From contig NW_026647263.1 of NCBI RefSeq assembly GCF_950295315.1, positions 1 through 64,000 of the forward strand: a stretch of DNA of 64,000 nt, read 5' to 3'. Source of the DNA: Erinaceus europaeus (Eukaryota > Chordata > Mammalia > Eulipotyphla > Erinaceidae). The notes below the pieces were generated by a model, which made no database searches, was not told where the DNA came from, and worked only from the letters and a program-made list of their open reading frames with translations. Of this stretch, positions 54,079 through 64,000 are shown piece by piece (position 1 is the stretch's first letter; every line of letters begins with the position of its first letter). A program made the translations under genes and the position numbers.

Positions 54079-54955
54079 ATAATTTCTTTGGAAGGAAGAT
54101 TGTAATAGATAATTGGTCCTGATATGTACGTTTAAACATCTTGTCTCCAAGATTTTCAGAGAAGTTCATGTAGAATCCTATAGATTGGAGAAAAAGTTCA
54201 GATAGAAATATAAAATAGATCTTTCTGTTTTGATTGAATTTTTAAGTAACTTGGACTTGGGCAAAACAATCATAAAACTATGTTCACTGGATAGTTGCTC
54301 AGCATTTTATTTTGTTTGATAAATAAAGCAGCCACTAAAATATTATGCATCTAATGCTGGTAGGACTTTCTCTTTTACTTTATTTCATTCACTGGTAAAT
54401 GCTCACAATCTATCAGTGGGGGCTGAAATTTCTATAGCTTCAGTATAAAATAAAAGCCTTTCAAGAGCTATTATTCTCAGTGTTGGATATTAAAGTCTTA
54501 AATGGCCAATTCTAAGGATACTTGAACACTGCTTGCTGTTTCACAAATACTTTGTATAAGAAGTAAAAATGGCATTTATTAGCTCCCTGGTTATTTTTCT
54601 TTATGATTGTGAATAATGAAACCAAGGGAGAGAAGACAGGCACTGCACTGAAGTAAAAAGGTGACAACTAATTAACTGGATGGAGTTGCCAAAAGGAAGG
54701 AGGAGAGAAACAAAAGGATGCAATGACACATTGATGAAGTAAGAGGTATAAAGATCATCCAGAAAGTGAAAGATTCATATTCCTCTTTCACTGGCTATTT
54801 TGTCTCAGAGATCTTACCTGGTCTTTTAAAATTAACTATGAAAATTAACAACAACTTTGTTACGTTGACTCTTAGAGAGGGTTGGAGTATATGATAGATA
54901 TGCTTTATTTCATAGTGGCCTACATTAGAAATCAATTTTTTTTTTTTAAGAATAG
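54079..54955 (+). other. Unique AT-rich stretch
   Basis: No repeat or coding signal recognised. Confidence 0.55.
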
Positions 54956-54959
54956 AAAA

Positions 54960-55815
54960 CATAAGTGGAACAATGGTAGGGACTTTCCCAGTCTCCAAAG
55001 GGGGGCTAGGTCATTCTACTCTGCCACTCTAGGAAGACTGGTCCTAAAATGATTGCAGCCTGCAATGTTTCTAGCTATGGCCATCATCTGTGGCCCTGAC
55101 CAATATGGACTCAGACGTTACACAGGCTCTTGGGATATATACTCTGGGTCTGGTGGATGGGGTAAACCGTTGATTTTATTCATAGATTTCTTTCAAGAAT
55201 GGGAGCTAGTCTTTGCCTTAGTACAACTTTCCAGTCCTTTTCTCTACTCTGACACCATCTTTTCAGGCAATATTTTATTTTTCAGACTCAACCAAAAAAA
55301 AAAAAATGATGATAGTTGTGGGCCCCTAGTAATGTGTCTAAAATAAGCTTCCTGGCTTCATTTCACCCTACGATCCCTGTACTCATTGGCTCTACTGTTA
55401 CATTTTGTTAGCTGTTCATTAATCATTTTGTCCCGCTTTATAACTTGCTGCCTTTCAACCACCAAGTTGCAGACACTATCGTGAATCCATCCTTACTTCC
55501 CTGGGCAGACAACCTCACCAATATGTCCTGGAGCTCCACCTCCCCACAGCCCTACCTCACTAGGGAAAAAACAGAAACAGGCTGGAGGCATGGATCTACC
55601 TGACAATGCCAATGTCCAGCAGAGCAGTGATTACAGAAGATAGACTTCCCACCTTCTGTACCCCATAAAGCTCTTTGGCCCATACTCCTCGAGGGATGAA
55701 GAATGCAAAACCTTCCAATGGAGGGATGGGATGCAGAACACTGATGGCGGGAATTGTATGGCATTGTGCCTGTCTTATTCCACAATCTTGTTGCTCAATA
55801 TTAAATTACTAATAA
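54960..55815 (+). mobile_element. Family A, older subfamily copy A8
   Basis: Long form, diverged: GAAGACTGGTCCTAAAATGA, GACTCAGACGTTACACAGGC, AACCACCAAGTTGCAGACAC, CACTAGGGAAAAAACAGAAA. It ends TTGTTGCTCAATATTAAATT-ACTAATAAAAT, unlike the TTTATAAATAAA end of younger copies. Confidence 0.75.
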
Positions 55816-55833
55816 AATAACAACAACAACGAA

Positions 55834-55983
55834 ACAAGCTGATGGTATGAATCAACTTTCCAACAGCCATGTCCAGCAGAGAAGCAATTACAGAAGCCAG
55901 AAATTCCACCTTCTGCACCCAAAAAGTAGTTTTGATCCATACTCCAAGTAGGGGAGAAATTTCAGGGGAAAGATGACCAGAGG
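55834..55983 (+). mobile_element. Family A fragment A9
   Basis: AAGCTGATGGTATGAATCAA, CCATGTCCAGCAGAGAAGCA, CAATTACAGAAGCCAGAAAT. It breaks off at 55983. Confidence 0.75.
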
Positions 55984-56088
55984 GTTCTTAATTCCAACTC
56001 CATCAAGACAACAAGAGAGAGGAGAAAGAATGGAGAAACATTTGAATGTAGTAACAGGTGCAGCCATGACTTGGAAAGCGAAAGAAGA

Positions 56089-56155
56089 GGGGTCAGGTGA
56101 TGGCATACGTGGCTAACACATGTTACAATGTACAAGTTCCTCAGACAATAACTTG
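56089..56155 (+). mobile_element. S2 SINE head fragment
   Basis: GGGGTCAGGTGATGGCATAC and ACACATGTTACAATGTACAA belong to the S2 tRNA-like head. The body is missing. Confidence 0.6.
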
Positions 56156-56728
56156 GATTCACCTGCATGTCAGATTTCAGGCTCAGGGGGAAAAATAGAA
56201 AAGAAAAACTAATATAGCCACAGGTCCTTTGAAATATAACTAAAATATGCTTACTAGCTATCTATAAAACAGAGACTCCCTCAACTCTTCATCTTCACCA
56301 TTCCAGCCTTTAGGTTCATGATTGGTCAACAATTTGTTTGGATTTGTATGTTAACTCTCTTTTCAGCCACCAGGTTCCAGATGTTAAGATGATGCCAACT
56401 GGACTTCCCTGGGTAGAGGACCCCACCAATGTGTCCTAGAGCCCAGCTTCCTCAGAGCCCTGCCCCACTAGGAAAAGAGAGAGGCAGGCTGGGAGTATGG
56501 ATCCACCTACCAACACCCATGTTCATTGAGGAAGCAATGACAGAAGCCAGACCTTCCACCTTCTGCATCCCATAATGACCTTGGGTCCATACTCCCAGAG
56601 GGTTAAAGAATAGGAAAGCTATCAGGGGAGAGGATGGGATGCGGACTTCTGGTGGTGGGAGTTGTGTGGAGTTCTATCCCTTTTATTCTATGGCTTTGTC
56701 AGTGTTTCTTTTTTTAATAAAAAAAAGA
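56156..56728 (+). mobile_element. Family A repeat, copy A10
   Basis: Intermediate length: GGATTCACCTGCATGTCAG-type 5' end, TTCATGATTGGTCAACAATT, CACTAGGAAAAGAGAGAGGC, GTCAGTGTTTC end with an A-rich tail. Confidence 0.88.
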
Positions 56729-56739
56729 AAGCAATTCAA

Positions 56740-56918
56740 AAAGACCTGGGTTCAAACTCCGAGTCCCCACCCGCAGGGGGGAAGTTTTGTGAGTGGTAAA
56801 GCAAGAACTGCAGGTGTCTTTCTGTCTCTCTTCCTCTCTATCCTCATTTCCTCTCAATTTCTGGTAGTTTTTACCTAGTAAATAAATAAAAATAATTTAA
56901 AGAACTTAAAAAAAAGAA
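56740..56918 (+). mobile_element. S2 SINE, 5' truncated
   Basis: Begins at GACCTGGGTTCAAACTCCGA (B box), body CCCACCCGCAGGGGGGAAGT, CTAGTAAATAAATAAAAATA tail. Confidence 0.85.
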
Positions 56919-56929
56919 AGGGAGAGAAG

Positions 56930-57132
56930 ATGGGACCTTAAAATGAGTAAGTATATATAAGTCTAGATAGATAGTTGTAGAAATAGTAGTTAAGTCATAT
57001 CTGCAACCTTGGTAGAACTACTGGAGCTTCCAGCAGAAGAATTGGTCATCTGGAACTCTGGTGGTGGGAAGAGTGTGGAGTTGTACACCTTTATCTTGTC
57101 ATTTTGTAAATCAATATTAAATCACTAATACA
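56930..57132 (+). mobile_element. Family A fragment A11 (older subfamily 3' end)
   Basis: GGAACTCTGGTGGTGGGAAG, GTGTGGAGTTGTACACC, AATCAATATTAAATCACTAA: the A8-type 3' end. Confidence 0.65.
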
Positions 57133-57417
57133 AAAGAAAAAGAAAATATAAGTGGTATGCTGGAAGCTATGCTTGATTCTAGTCTACCCACTCACTGGGT
57201 AGACAACTACTGAATGCTTAATATGCTCTTGACTCAGTAATAAATGCTGAACCAATCTTCATATTATATCACTGAACACATTAGCAATAGGACCCAATGG
57301 CTAAATCTTGTGAGTACTTAGATCATCAATAAAAAGAAGTGATCATAAAGATGATTGATATAACAGTCTCACTCTGCAACATGATGTATAAAAAATCTAA
57401 CTAATGCATCTAAAAGT

Positions 57418-57696
57418 TTTTTTCCCCTCCAAGTTATAGTTGGGGCTCAGTGCCCAAACTATGAATCCACTGATCCTGGAGGCCATTTTTTTTTATTGGA
57501 CAGGGCAAAGAGAAATTGAGAGAGGAGAAGGAGATAAAAAGGAACATAGAAAGGTAGACACCCATAGGTAGACCTGTTTAGCCACTCATGAAACTTGCCC
57601 CTGCAGATGGAGAATGGGGACTTGAACCCTGATGCTTTTGTGAGTTCTTGGACTTCACACTGTAAACTAACTGGGTGTGCCACTGCCCAACCCTTT
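57418..57696 (-). mobile_element. SINE with Ext module
   Basis: Ext (CAAGTTATAGTTGGGGCTCA, CTGATCCTGGAGGCC), body, CCCCTGCAGATGGAGAATGG, GACTTGAACCCTGATGC and a head ending CACTGCCCAACCC. Confidence 0.88.
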
Positions 57697-57737
57697 CTAA
57701 ATGGTTTTTGTAAATCACCAACCAAGATAACCTGGAA

Positions 57738-57892
57738 AGGTCCAGGTTGAGTTCAGTGTGCTAGAGCATAGGGCTTTCATGCCTAAAAAAATTAGGTTAG
57801 ATCTCCAGCCACACTATATGCCAGAGCTAAACAGTGTCTTCTTCCTTTTCTCTCTCTCTCTCTCTCTCTTCCTCTCTCCCCATTTTAATTTT
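57738..57892 (+). mobile_element. S5 SINE
   Basis: GAGTTCAGTGTGCTAGAGCA, AGGGCTTTCATGCCTAAAAA, TAGATCTCCAGCCACACTAT, CCAGAGCTAAACAGTG, then a CT tract. The same group is at 63618. Confidence 0.65.
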
Positions 57893-58162
57893 TTCTTGTT
57901 TTTAATGTTTTTATTATTTTTAATTGTTGTAGTTATTATTGTTGTTATTATTGATATCATTGTTGGATAGGACAGAGAGAAATGGAGAGAGGAGGGGAAG
58001 ACAGAGAGGGGGAGAGAAAGACAGACACCTGCAGACCTGCTTCACCACCTGTGAAGCGACTCCCCTGCAAGTGGGGAGTCGGTGGCTCAAACGGAGATCC
58101 TTACGCAGGTCCTTGCACTTTGTGCCACGTGCACTTAACCCGCTGCGTTACCACCTGACTCC
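57893..58162 (-). mobile_element. S1 SINE
   Basis: Antisense: TTGTTGTAGTTATTATTGTT, GGATAGGACAGAGAGAAATG, GTGAAGCGACTCCCCTGCAA, CCACCTGACTCCCC. Confidence 0.92.
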
Positions 58163-58373
58163 CCATTATTTTTATTATCTTTATATATTGGATAGAGACA
58201 GTCAGAAAGTGCGAGGAAGGGGGTGTAGAGAGGGTAAAAGACTGAGAGACACCTGCAGCCCTGCTTCATCACTTAGGAAGCGTTCCCCCTGCAGGTGAGA
58301 CCAAGAGTGTGAACCTAGCTCCTTGCCCACTGTAACATATTTGCTCAACCAAGAATGCCATCACCCAGGCCCA
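58163..58373 (-). mobile_element. S2 SINE
   Basis: Immediately follows the S1 copy: ATATTGGATAGAGACAGTCA, CACCTGCAGCCCTGCTTCAT, CCCCCTGCAGGTGAGACC, CCATCACCCAGGCCC. Confidence 0.88.
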
Positions 58374-60563
58374 ACCTCTCTTCAATATATATTTAAAAAT
58401 TTTTTTTTCACTCAAGAGAAAAAAGAGATGACAGGCAATTCATTTTCCATCTCAATCTAAGATATTTTGCTCCTATCTCAAATTTTACAAACTTGGAAAA
58501 TACACTGAGTGAGAGCACACTAGGTGATGTGGCTTAATGTGGGTTATTTTTGACTCAGACTGACACCATTTCTGCCCACCAAGTTCACTGAGTCATGCTC
58601 AAATCCTGTATTTCTGAAGCCTCTGAGGCTATATGATATCTGTCCACAATGAGTTGAATTTCATGTAGGGAATAATTTCTCTGTGCAACTCTAAGAAAGC
58701 TCTGTATCAAGTGAACAGGTATTACTGTAAGGCATTGTGGCTCAAAACAGAAAGCCGTTCATTATGTCAATTACATTTATGGGAAGTCAGGGAACCAAGT
58801 TTCCCATTCCTCTTGTGAATTCTTTAGGCAAATTAAATCATGGGCATGGAGGCCAGTTTAATTAATAGAGTGCATTACAACTTGGAATTGTATTGTCTGG
58901 TTACAGAGGGAAAAAAATCACAGCACAGTCTCAATATTTTTTATTTGGCTTTTCATCATGTTTGACTAGTTCTTAGCTCTGTCTCTCTGAGAGAAGAAGA
59001 TCTTACTCTTGTTACATTTACATGAAATATCAACATCCTCTGAGCCTAGCACCAACCACAAAGTTCAAATGCTCAATAAATATCTTTGATTGTAAGAAAA
59101 TGGTCCATAAAGATTATGGAGCATGGTTATAGGACACATGCTTTTCCCAGTAAACTTGGCAAGAAAGAACAGTAATTCCTTTCCATGCCTGTGACACTGG
59201 AGTAGCTGGTCGCTTCTTACAAGGCCATCTTGTGAGACTGAAGCTGATCAGATTAACAGAAATACTATGTGACATTCTGAAGTAAGTTTGTTGCTAAGGG
59301 TCCAAAATTCAATTTAGCAAATGCTTATTGAGTTTATGTTTCATGCAAGATTCTGTCCTAGACATCTTGTGTTCTGAAACTGAAAATGCTCAACTTTGCC
59401 AACACAGTTAAAGAGGAGAGACTGAAATGTGATCATGAATTCAAGCAAAAGTTAGGGATCAATATTGTAAAGAAAGGCTTTGCAATGTGTCCTGGAAACA
59501 GGGATTCCAAAGCAATTAAGTCTCCCAGAGGAAGGAGTGAACTAGTGGAGACAAAGTCCAGAATGACTATCTAGTAAAAATAATATTCCTGCTAAGATAA
59601 CAATTGAGGCTATGCCATGGAATACAAGAAAAAAAAAGTCCCATTTCTGAAAACACTGAGCAGTCTAGTTTGAGTTGTGATTAGACATGGAGTCACAAAG
59701 GAACACTGTAATACTCTGAAGGTTATGCTTGGAAGTTTCCTAAGTGCTACAAATATCCATTAAGATGTCTTGAAGAAGAGCCACAAGATATTAGACACCA
59801 ATAAAAAAAAAGAGAGGGGAAAAATTCTACATTTTTACTCAGTTACAAACTGACTACTTAGACTTGACCTGACCCTCAAAGGATACTGAAATTAACATGA
59901 CCTTTCTGTTTAATTATATCAAATTCTGGGATAATAAGCAAGAAGATGCCTAGTGAATCCAGTTCAACCCTCTCCCTGTCACATTTATGAGTTGCTAGGA
60001 GAAGAAGCATAAAGATAGCAGCCTGACTGTACCCTTGTGTCTATAGAGATAGCACTTTGGGATAAAAGATTCAAATAATCTCTGGTCTTTACATCTCTCC
60101 AAACACAGATAGCTTTGACTCAATAAACTCTATAAAATCAAGGGATGACTTTGAAGTTGTGAAAAGTGCTTCTTTTTTGTCAATTAACTAAGTCTGTTCG
60201 AGGCCAACCACAGAATTTATTGAAGATGGTAGAAAGTAATGTGATATTTTCTTTTCTAAAGAACACTTACATGTTCTTCGGGTCTGTGTATCACTGACGT
60301 ATGCAAACTGAGGTTGCAACCCCAATAGTGGGTGGGGTCAGTCACTCAGAAAAAGTCAGTGTTGATCTCCAGAGACATGATACCTTGACTTGGCATTGTA
60401 TGACCTCTACAATACACTCTTTCTTGACTAAATACTGAGTTTGCGCTAATAACACTGTTTCATAACAAGATTACACCTGCTTTACAGTTTTTGTTTTTCA
60501 TGCAAGTGTATTTCTGCTTCTGGGTGATTCTCTCTGTCTCTGTGTCTCTCTATGTCTCTCTTT
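58374..60563 (+). other. Unique stretch
   Basis: The longest repeat-poor block (2.2 kb). Weak ancient-repeat hints occur near 59040-59090 (AAATGCTCAATAAATATCTT, MIR-like) and 59320-59370 (GCTTATTGAGTTTATG). The 62-codon ORF at 59386-59574 has no recognisable domain. Confidence 0.55.
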
Positions 60564-60571
60564 CTCCTTCT

Positions 60572-60591
60572 GTGTGTGTGTGTGTGTGTGT
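60572..60591 (+). repeat. (GT)n microsatellite
   Basis: Ten GT units at the 5' edge of a truncated SINE. Confidence 0.9.
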
Positions 60592-60858
60592 ACATAGTAC
60601 TAAACTCAAAGACCCATACAAAGATCTGGGTTTGAGCCCCCTCTGCCCAGTTCCCACTTGAAGGCAGAAAGCTTCACAATTGGTGAAGCAGATCTGCAGT
60701 TGTCTCTCTTTCTCTATTCCTCTGTATCTTCCCTCCCTTCCAAATTTCTCTTTGTCTTCTCAAATAAAATGGGGGTGAAGAGAAATAAAAAGCCTCCAGG
60801 AGTGTATTTGTAGTGCTGTCACCAAGTCCTAGTGAGTGGAGGCAAAAAAAAAAAAAAA
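60592..60858 (+). mobile_element. SINE with Ext module, 5' truncated
   Basis: ACATAGTACTAAACTCAAAG, GGGTTTGAGCCCC B box, CTTCACAATTGGTGAAGCAG, CAAATAAAATGG, Ext beginning AGCCTCCAGGAGTGTATTTG, then poly-A. Confidence 0.85.
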
Positions 60859-61206
60859 GACTAATACTTGAGCACCAAAGGCATGGAGAATGGAAATGTA
60901 GAGCGGTCACACATTCCAAACACAGTCTGAAGGAGTGTGAAAGAGTGGGGTGGGTGAGGTAGAAAAAGGAGACTGAAGAAGTGAAAACTGGGCAAGGTCT
61001 CTTTCAGATAAAGAGACTTTGTCAATGACAACATTTGAGATTTCTTTTTGAGGCTGCCTGTGATCTTGACATAAATAAAAGAGGTGGAGGGAAAGAAGGG
61101 ATTGGCATCTTTCATGCCTAAATTTTCTTGCTAGTACCAGGATTCCAGTTGAAAATCACCTACTTAGATATTGATGATTCATATTCTTCTTCAGTCTTAT
61201 CTTCTT

Positions 61207-61416
61207 TTAAAAGATATTTATTTATTTAGTATTGTTAGAGACTGAAATTTTTAGGGAAAAGGAAGGTAAATAGGGAGAGAGACAGAGAGGCGCCTGCAGC
61301 ATCACTTCACCACTTGTGAAGCTTTCCCCCTGCAGGTTAGGGACCAGAGGTTTGAACCTAGGTCCTTGCTCACTGTAACGTGAGCACTTAGCCAGGTGCA
61401 TGACCGCCTGACCCTT
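61207..61416 (-). mobile_element. S2 SINE
   Basis: TATTTATTTATTTAGTATTG, GCGCCTGCAGCATCACTTCA, CCCCCTGCAGGTTAGGGACC, GCATGACCGCCTGACCC. Confidence 0.88.
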
Positions 61417-62235
61417 TATCATACCTTTACCAAATAGTGTAGAGGAGCTACTCCAGACCCTTGTCTTATAAACAGGCTTATGGTTTATGAAGTCGTTCTT
61501 CACACGGAATAAGTTTAAGTGAGCAGCTGTAAAGTACAGGATGCTAACTCAGTCAAGAGTGAGATAATCTGGAATGTTTGCCTTTCCATACCAGGCAATA
61601 GGATATCTCCTTTGATCCTGTGATAAACTCTAAACTTTTACTCTTAAGAACTTAATTATACATGCTCTGTAAGAATATTTATTGCAGGAGTGTTTGAAAC
61701 TAAAAGAGCTTGTGAGGAGAAACCCTGGAATGACAATAGGAGATGGATTAAGTGAACTGATATGGTGCAGTAATGGAGTTTATACAAGTAAATAGAAATA
61801 ATGCGAACATATTCCAGATATACTATTTCATATTCTCAAGTTACCCAACTGTGCATTTCTGTGATAACACTGTTGTGCATAAATACAAAAAACTATGTTC
61901 TTTAAGAATTTGAAAGTTATGTCAAGATAGAGAAGAGAATGTGACCTTTTATGTTTATTTGTTTTTAGTTGAATAGGGTCTTATGGTATATTTCTCATTT
62001 TTTAGCTTTCTTTTACACTTACTCTATGCTGGACATATGAACCATTTGAAATAAAAATAAGCAGCATGCTTCATAAACCAGGTTTAAGTAAAATCTTATA
62101 ATTTGTCCAGTGGTCCTATCTTTTCTAACTGTGAAAGAGTAAGCAAAAGACCACCTGACTAAGCCTTTGGATTTCAACAGTAGAGAAATTTTATCAAAAT
62201 GCTTAATAAATAATTTTATTGATTTAATAATGATA
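61417..62235 (+). other. Unique AT-rich stretch
   Basis: No repeat or coding signal recognised. Confidence 0.55.
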
Positions 62236-63030
62236 AACAAGACCTTCTGATAAGAGGTATGAGTACACACAGTTATCCCCACTAGAGTTCCTTACCCCAT
62301 CCCCTCCATTGGAAACTTTCTTGTTCTTTATACCTCTGGGAGCCTGGGCTAAAATTCTTTATATGGTGCAGAAGGTAGGATTTCTGGCTTCTGTAATTGC
62401 TGCTCCACTGGACATTGGCATTGGCAGGTTGAACCATACTCCCAGCCTATCTCTAGCTTTACCTAATGGGGTAGGACTCCAGAGAGGTGGAGTTCCAGGA
62501 CACACTGGTGAGGTTGTCTGCCCAGGGAAGCCAGGTTGGTGTCATCCCATCAACTACAACTTGGTGACTGAAAAGCATTAAGATATAAAGCAGAACAAAG
62601 TGTTTCAGGTAGTCAGATACCTAAAGGTCAGAATATAGCAGATGAAATTTGGGGTCCCCACTTTGGAAAAAAGTGAGTAGGTCTATTTTAGGTACATTCC
62701 AAGGGGTCCATGAATTTACTAATTTTTTTCCAGGGCTCTAGGCAGGGATTCCTAGAATTCCCACACAGACATGATGGGTCTAGGCCTCTAACAGATCCCT
62801 CTCTCTACTGCCACTGGTCATCTCCATCAGGAAAAACATAATGGACCTTCTTGTGGGCCTCTACAGGACCTTGCACTCAATGTAGATCAAAGGGAGGTTG
62901 GGTCAATACACTCTGTCACTTGAAGAAGATAGGTCCTGCAATGAGTGCAGCCTAGAATGTTCCTAGCCATGACCACAGAGTGTGAGCTTAGATCTATAGG
63001 CATGCAGAATCTTGATAGAACCAGAGATTG
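62236..63030 (-). mobile_element. Family A copy A12 with 5' inversion
   Basis: 62236-62735 is antisense (CCCCATCCCCTCCATTGG, GGTGCAGAAGGTAGGATTTC, CATACTCCCAGCCTATCTCT). From about 62740 the orientation flips to sense and shows long-form 5' sequence (CCACTGGTCATCTCCATCAG, GACCTTGCACTCAATGTAGA, CCTGCAATGAGTGCAGCC) to about 63030. A 5' inversion of this kind is a hallmark of twin-primed L1-type integration. Confidence 0.85.
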
Positions 63031-63595
63031 TGTAGAAATTTTTATAACATCTCTATTTGCCTAGAAATGAATGATAGCTAGATTTTTTTGGGGGGAGTGG
63101 AACAATGGAACCCCATACTTATTATCATTGTACATCGGATTACCCAAGGAATCCTCTGTCCCTATAAAATAGGGTTACAAACTTAGTGAACAAAGTATAT
63201 CATTAACACATACACACACATATACATATTTGTGGTATTTGATTTAACCCCCTCCCATCTGAAATATTTTAATAAACATTATTTTCAGATAGCACAATTT
63301 TTGAAGTACTATCCTTATTTGAATTTGTTTCCAATAAAACAACTGTTTGTTCTGAAATCCTCTTCATATTTTTTTTTCTTCAAAATGTTAGGATCTTAGA
63401 GTCTCAAGTATTTTATATGGACATCTGGGTAAAAAAAAATATTGTTTCTTTCTCATTTCATCCATGAGGAAGCATCCTTAGAGCATGGCACTTTCTGCTT
63501 GATAAATTGGACTTATGTCTAGAATAATATGAATTTTTTTACATGTTCATAAATGAAATAGAAATCTGAGAAATGTATATTGATAAACACCCCTC
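63031..63595 (+). other. Unique AT-rich stretch
   Basis: No repeat or coding signal recognised. Confidence 0.55.
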
Positions 63596-63617
63596 CTAAA
63601 AAAAAAGAAAAGAAAAG

Positions 63618-63745
63618 AAAACCCTTGGGTGGTAAAGACAGCATAATGTTTATGCAAAAAGACTTTTGTACTAGAGACTCCAAAGTTGCAGGTTCAATCC
63701 TCAGCACTACTATACACCAAAGACGAACAGTGCTCAGTGCAGTCC
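63618..63745 (+). mobile_element. S5 SINE
   Basis: CCCTTGGGTGGTAAAGACAG, GAGACTCCAAAGTTGCAGGT, TTCAATCCTCAGCACTACTA (B box), ACCAAAGACGAACAGTGCTC. Its pyrimidine tail has expanded into the hexamer satellite. Confidence 0.7.
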
Positions 63746-64000
63746 TCTCTCTCCCTCTCCCTCTCCCTCTCCCTCTCCCTCTCCCTCTCCCTCTCCCTCT
63801 TCCTCTCCCTCTCTCCTCTCCCTCTCCCTCTCCCTCTCCCTCTCCCTCTCCCTCTCCCTCTCCCTCTCCCTCTCCCTCTCCCTCTCCCTCTCCCTCTCCC
63901 TCTCCCTCTCCCTCTCCCTCTCTCCTCTCTCCTCTCTCCTCTCTCCTCTCCCTCTCTCCTCTCTCCTCTCCCTCTCCCTCTCCCTCTCCCTCTCCCTCTC
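63743..64000 (+). repeat. (CCCTCT)n hexamer satellite
   Basis: At least 258 bases of CCCTCT with TCCTCT and CTCTCT variants, running off the window edge. The minus strand is a GGGAGA array. Confidence 0.95.

Noticed and set aside
63743..64000. CRISPR-like regular array
   Set aside because: Uniform hexamers without spacers in a mammalian genome; a simple satellite.

Overview
This window is vertebrate nuclear DNA from a placental mammal. It is most likely a hedgehog (Erinaceus or a close relative). The dominant repeats are tRNA-derived SINEs of the kind I associate with Erinaceus, beside L1, ancient MIR/L2 relics and class II endogenous retroviral LTRs. The species call rests on recognising SINE consensus features, not on a database search. 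I found no convincing host protein-coding gene, tRNA, rRNA, CRISPR array or CpG-island promoter. The window reads as AT-rich intergenic or intronic sequence crowded with retroelements.

Repeat names used below. S1 is a tRNA-like SINE with a GGTTCGA-type B box, a fixed pyrimidine-rich body and a CAA/TAA-rich tail. S2 is a related tRNA-like SINE with an AATAAA tail. S3, S4 and S5 are older tRNA-like SINE groups. 'Ext' is a roughly 65-base 3' module bounded by CCTCCAGG and CCTGGAGG that occurs on both S1 and S2 copies. 'Family A' is a polyadenylated repeat of about 0.45 kb (short form) to 1.1 kb (long form) that I do not recognise by name. It has at least eleven copies here. '-' strand means the element lies antisense to the window.

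Layout. 0-9.1 kb: SINEs, an L1 3' end, a triple-nested block (Family A containing S1 containing an RTE-type LINE tail) and two long Family A copies head to head. 9.1-15.9 kb: mostly unique DNA with SINEs and microsatellites. 15.87-16.29 kb: a clean solo LTR. 16.3-31.9 kb: unique DNA and SINEs, a possible membrane-protein exon (22.8-23.2 kb, minus strand), and at 24.36-24.56 kb a small retroposon that starts with an apparent HDV-like self-cleaving ribozyme. 31.9-39.4 kb: an L1 ORF2 fragment, then a Family A copy split by a degenerate antisense betaretrovirus-like (class II) provirus, itself carrying a second LTR inside pol. 39.4-48.6 kb: more Family A, SINEs, a second LTR-plus-internal proviral fragment, an L1 5'-UTR-like scrap between 23-base repeats, and another LTR-like block. 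48.6-64 kb: SINEs, L1, old and young Family A copies (one with a 5' inversion) and a terminal CCCTCT hexamer satellite.

How the parts relate. L1 relics are present, and L1 probably supplied the machinery for the SINEs and Family A (A-rich tails, 13-16 base target duplications, one 5' inversion). A separate RTE-type pair is present. One copy ends with the intact C-terminal codons of a non-LTR reverse-transcriptase ORF and an AAG tail. The other is a 197-base non-autonomous element with the same 3' end and the ribozyme fold at its 5' end. That pair is the most interesting content of the window.
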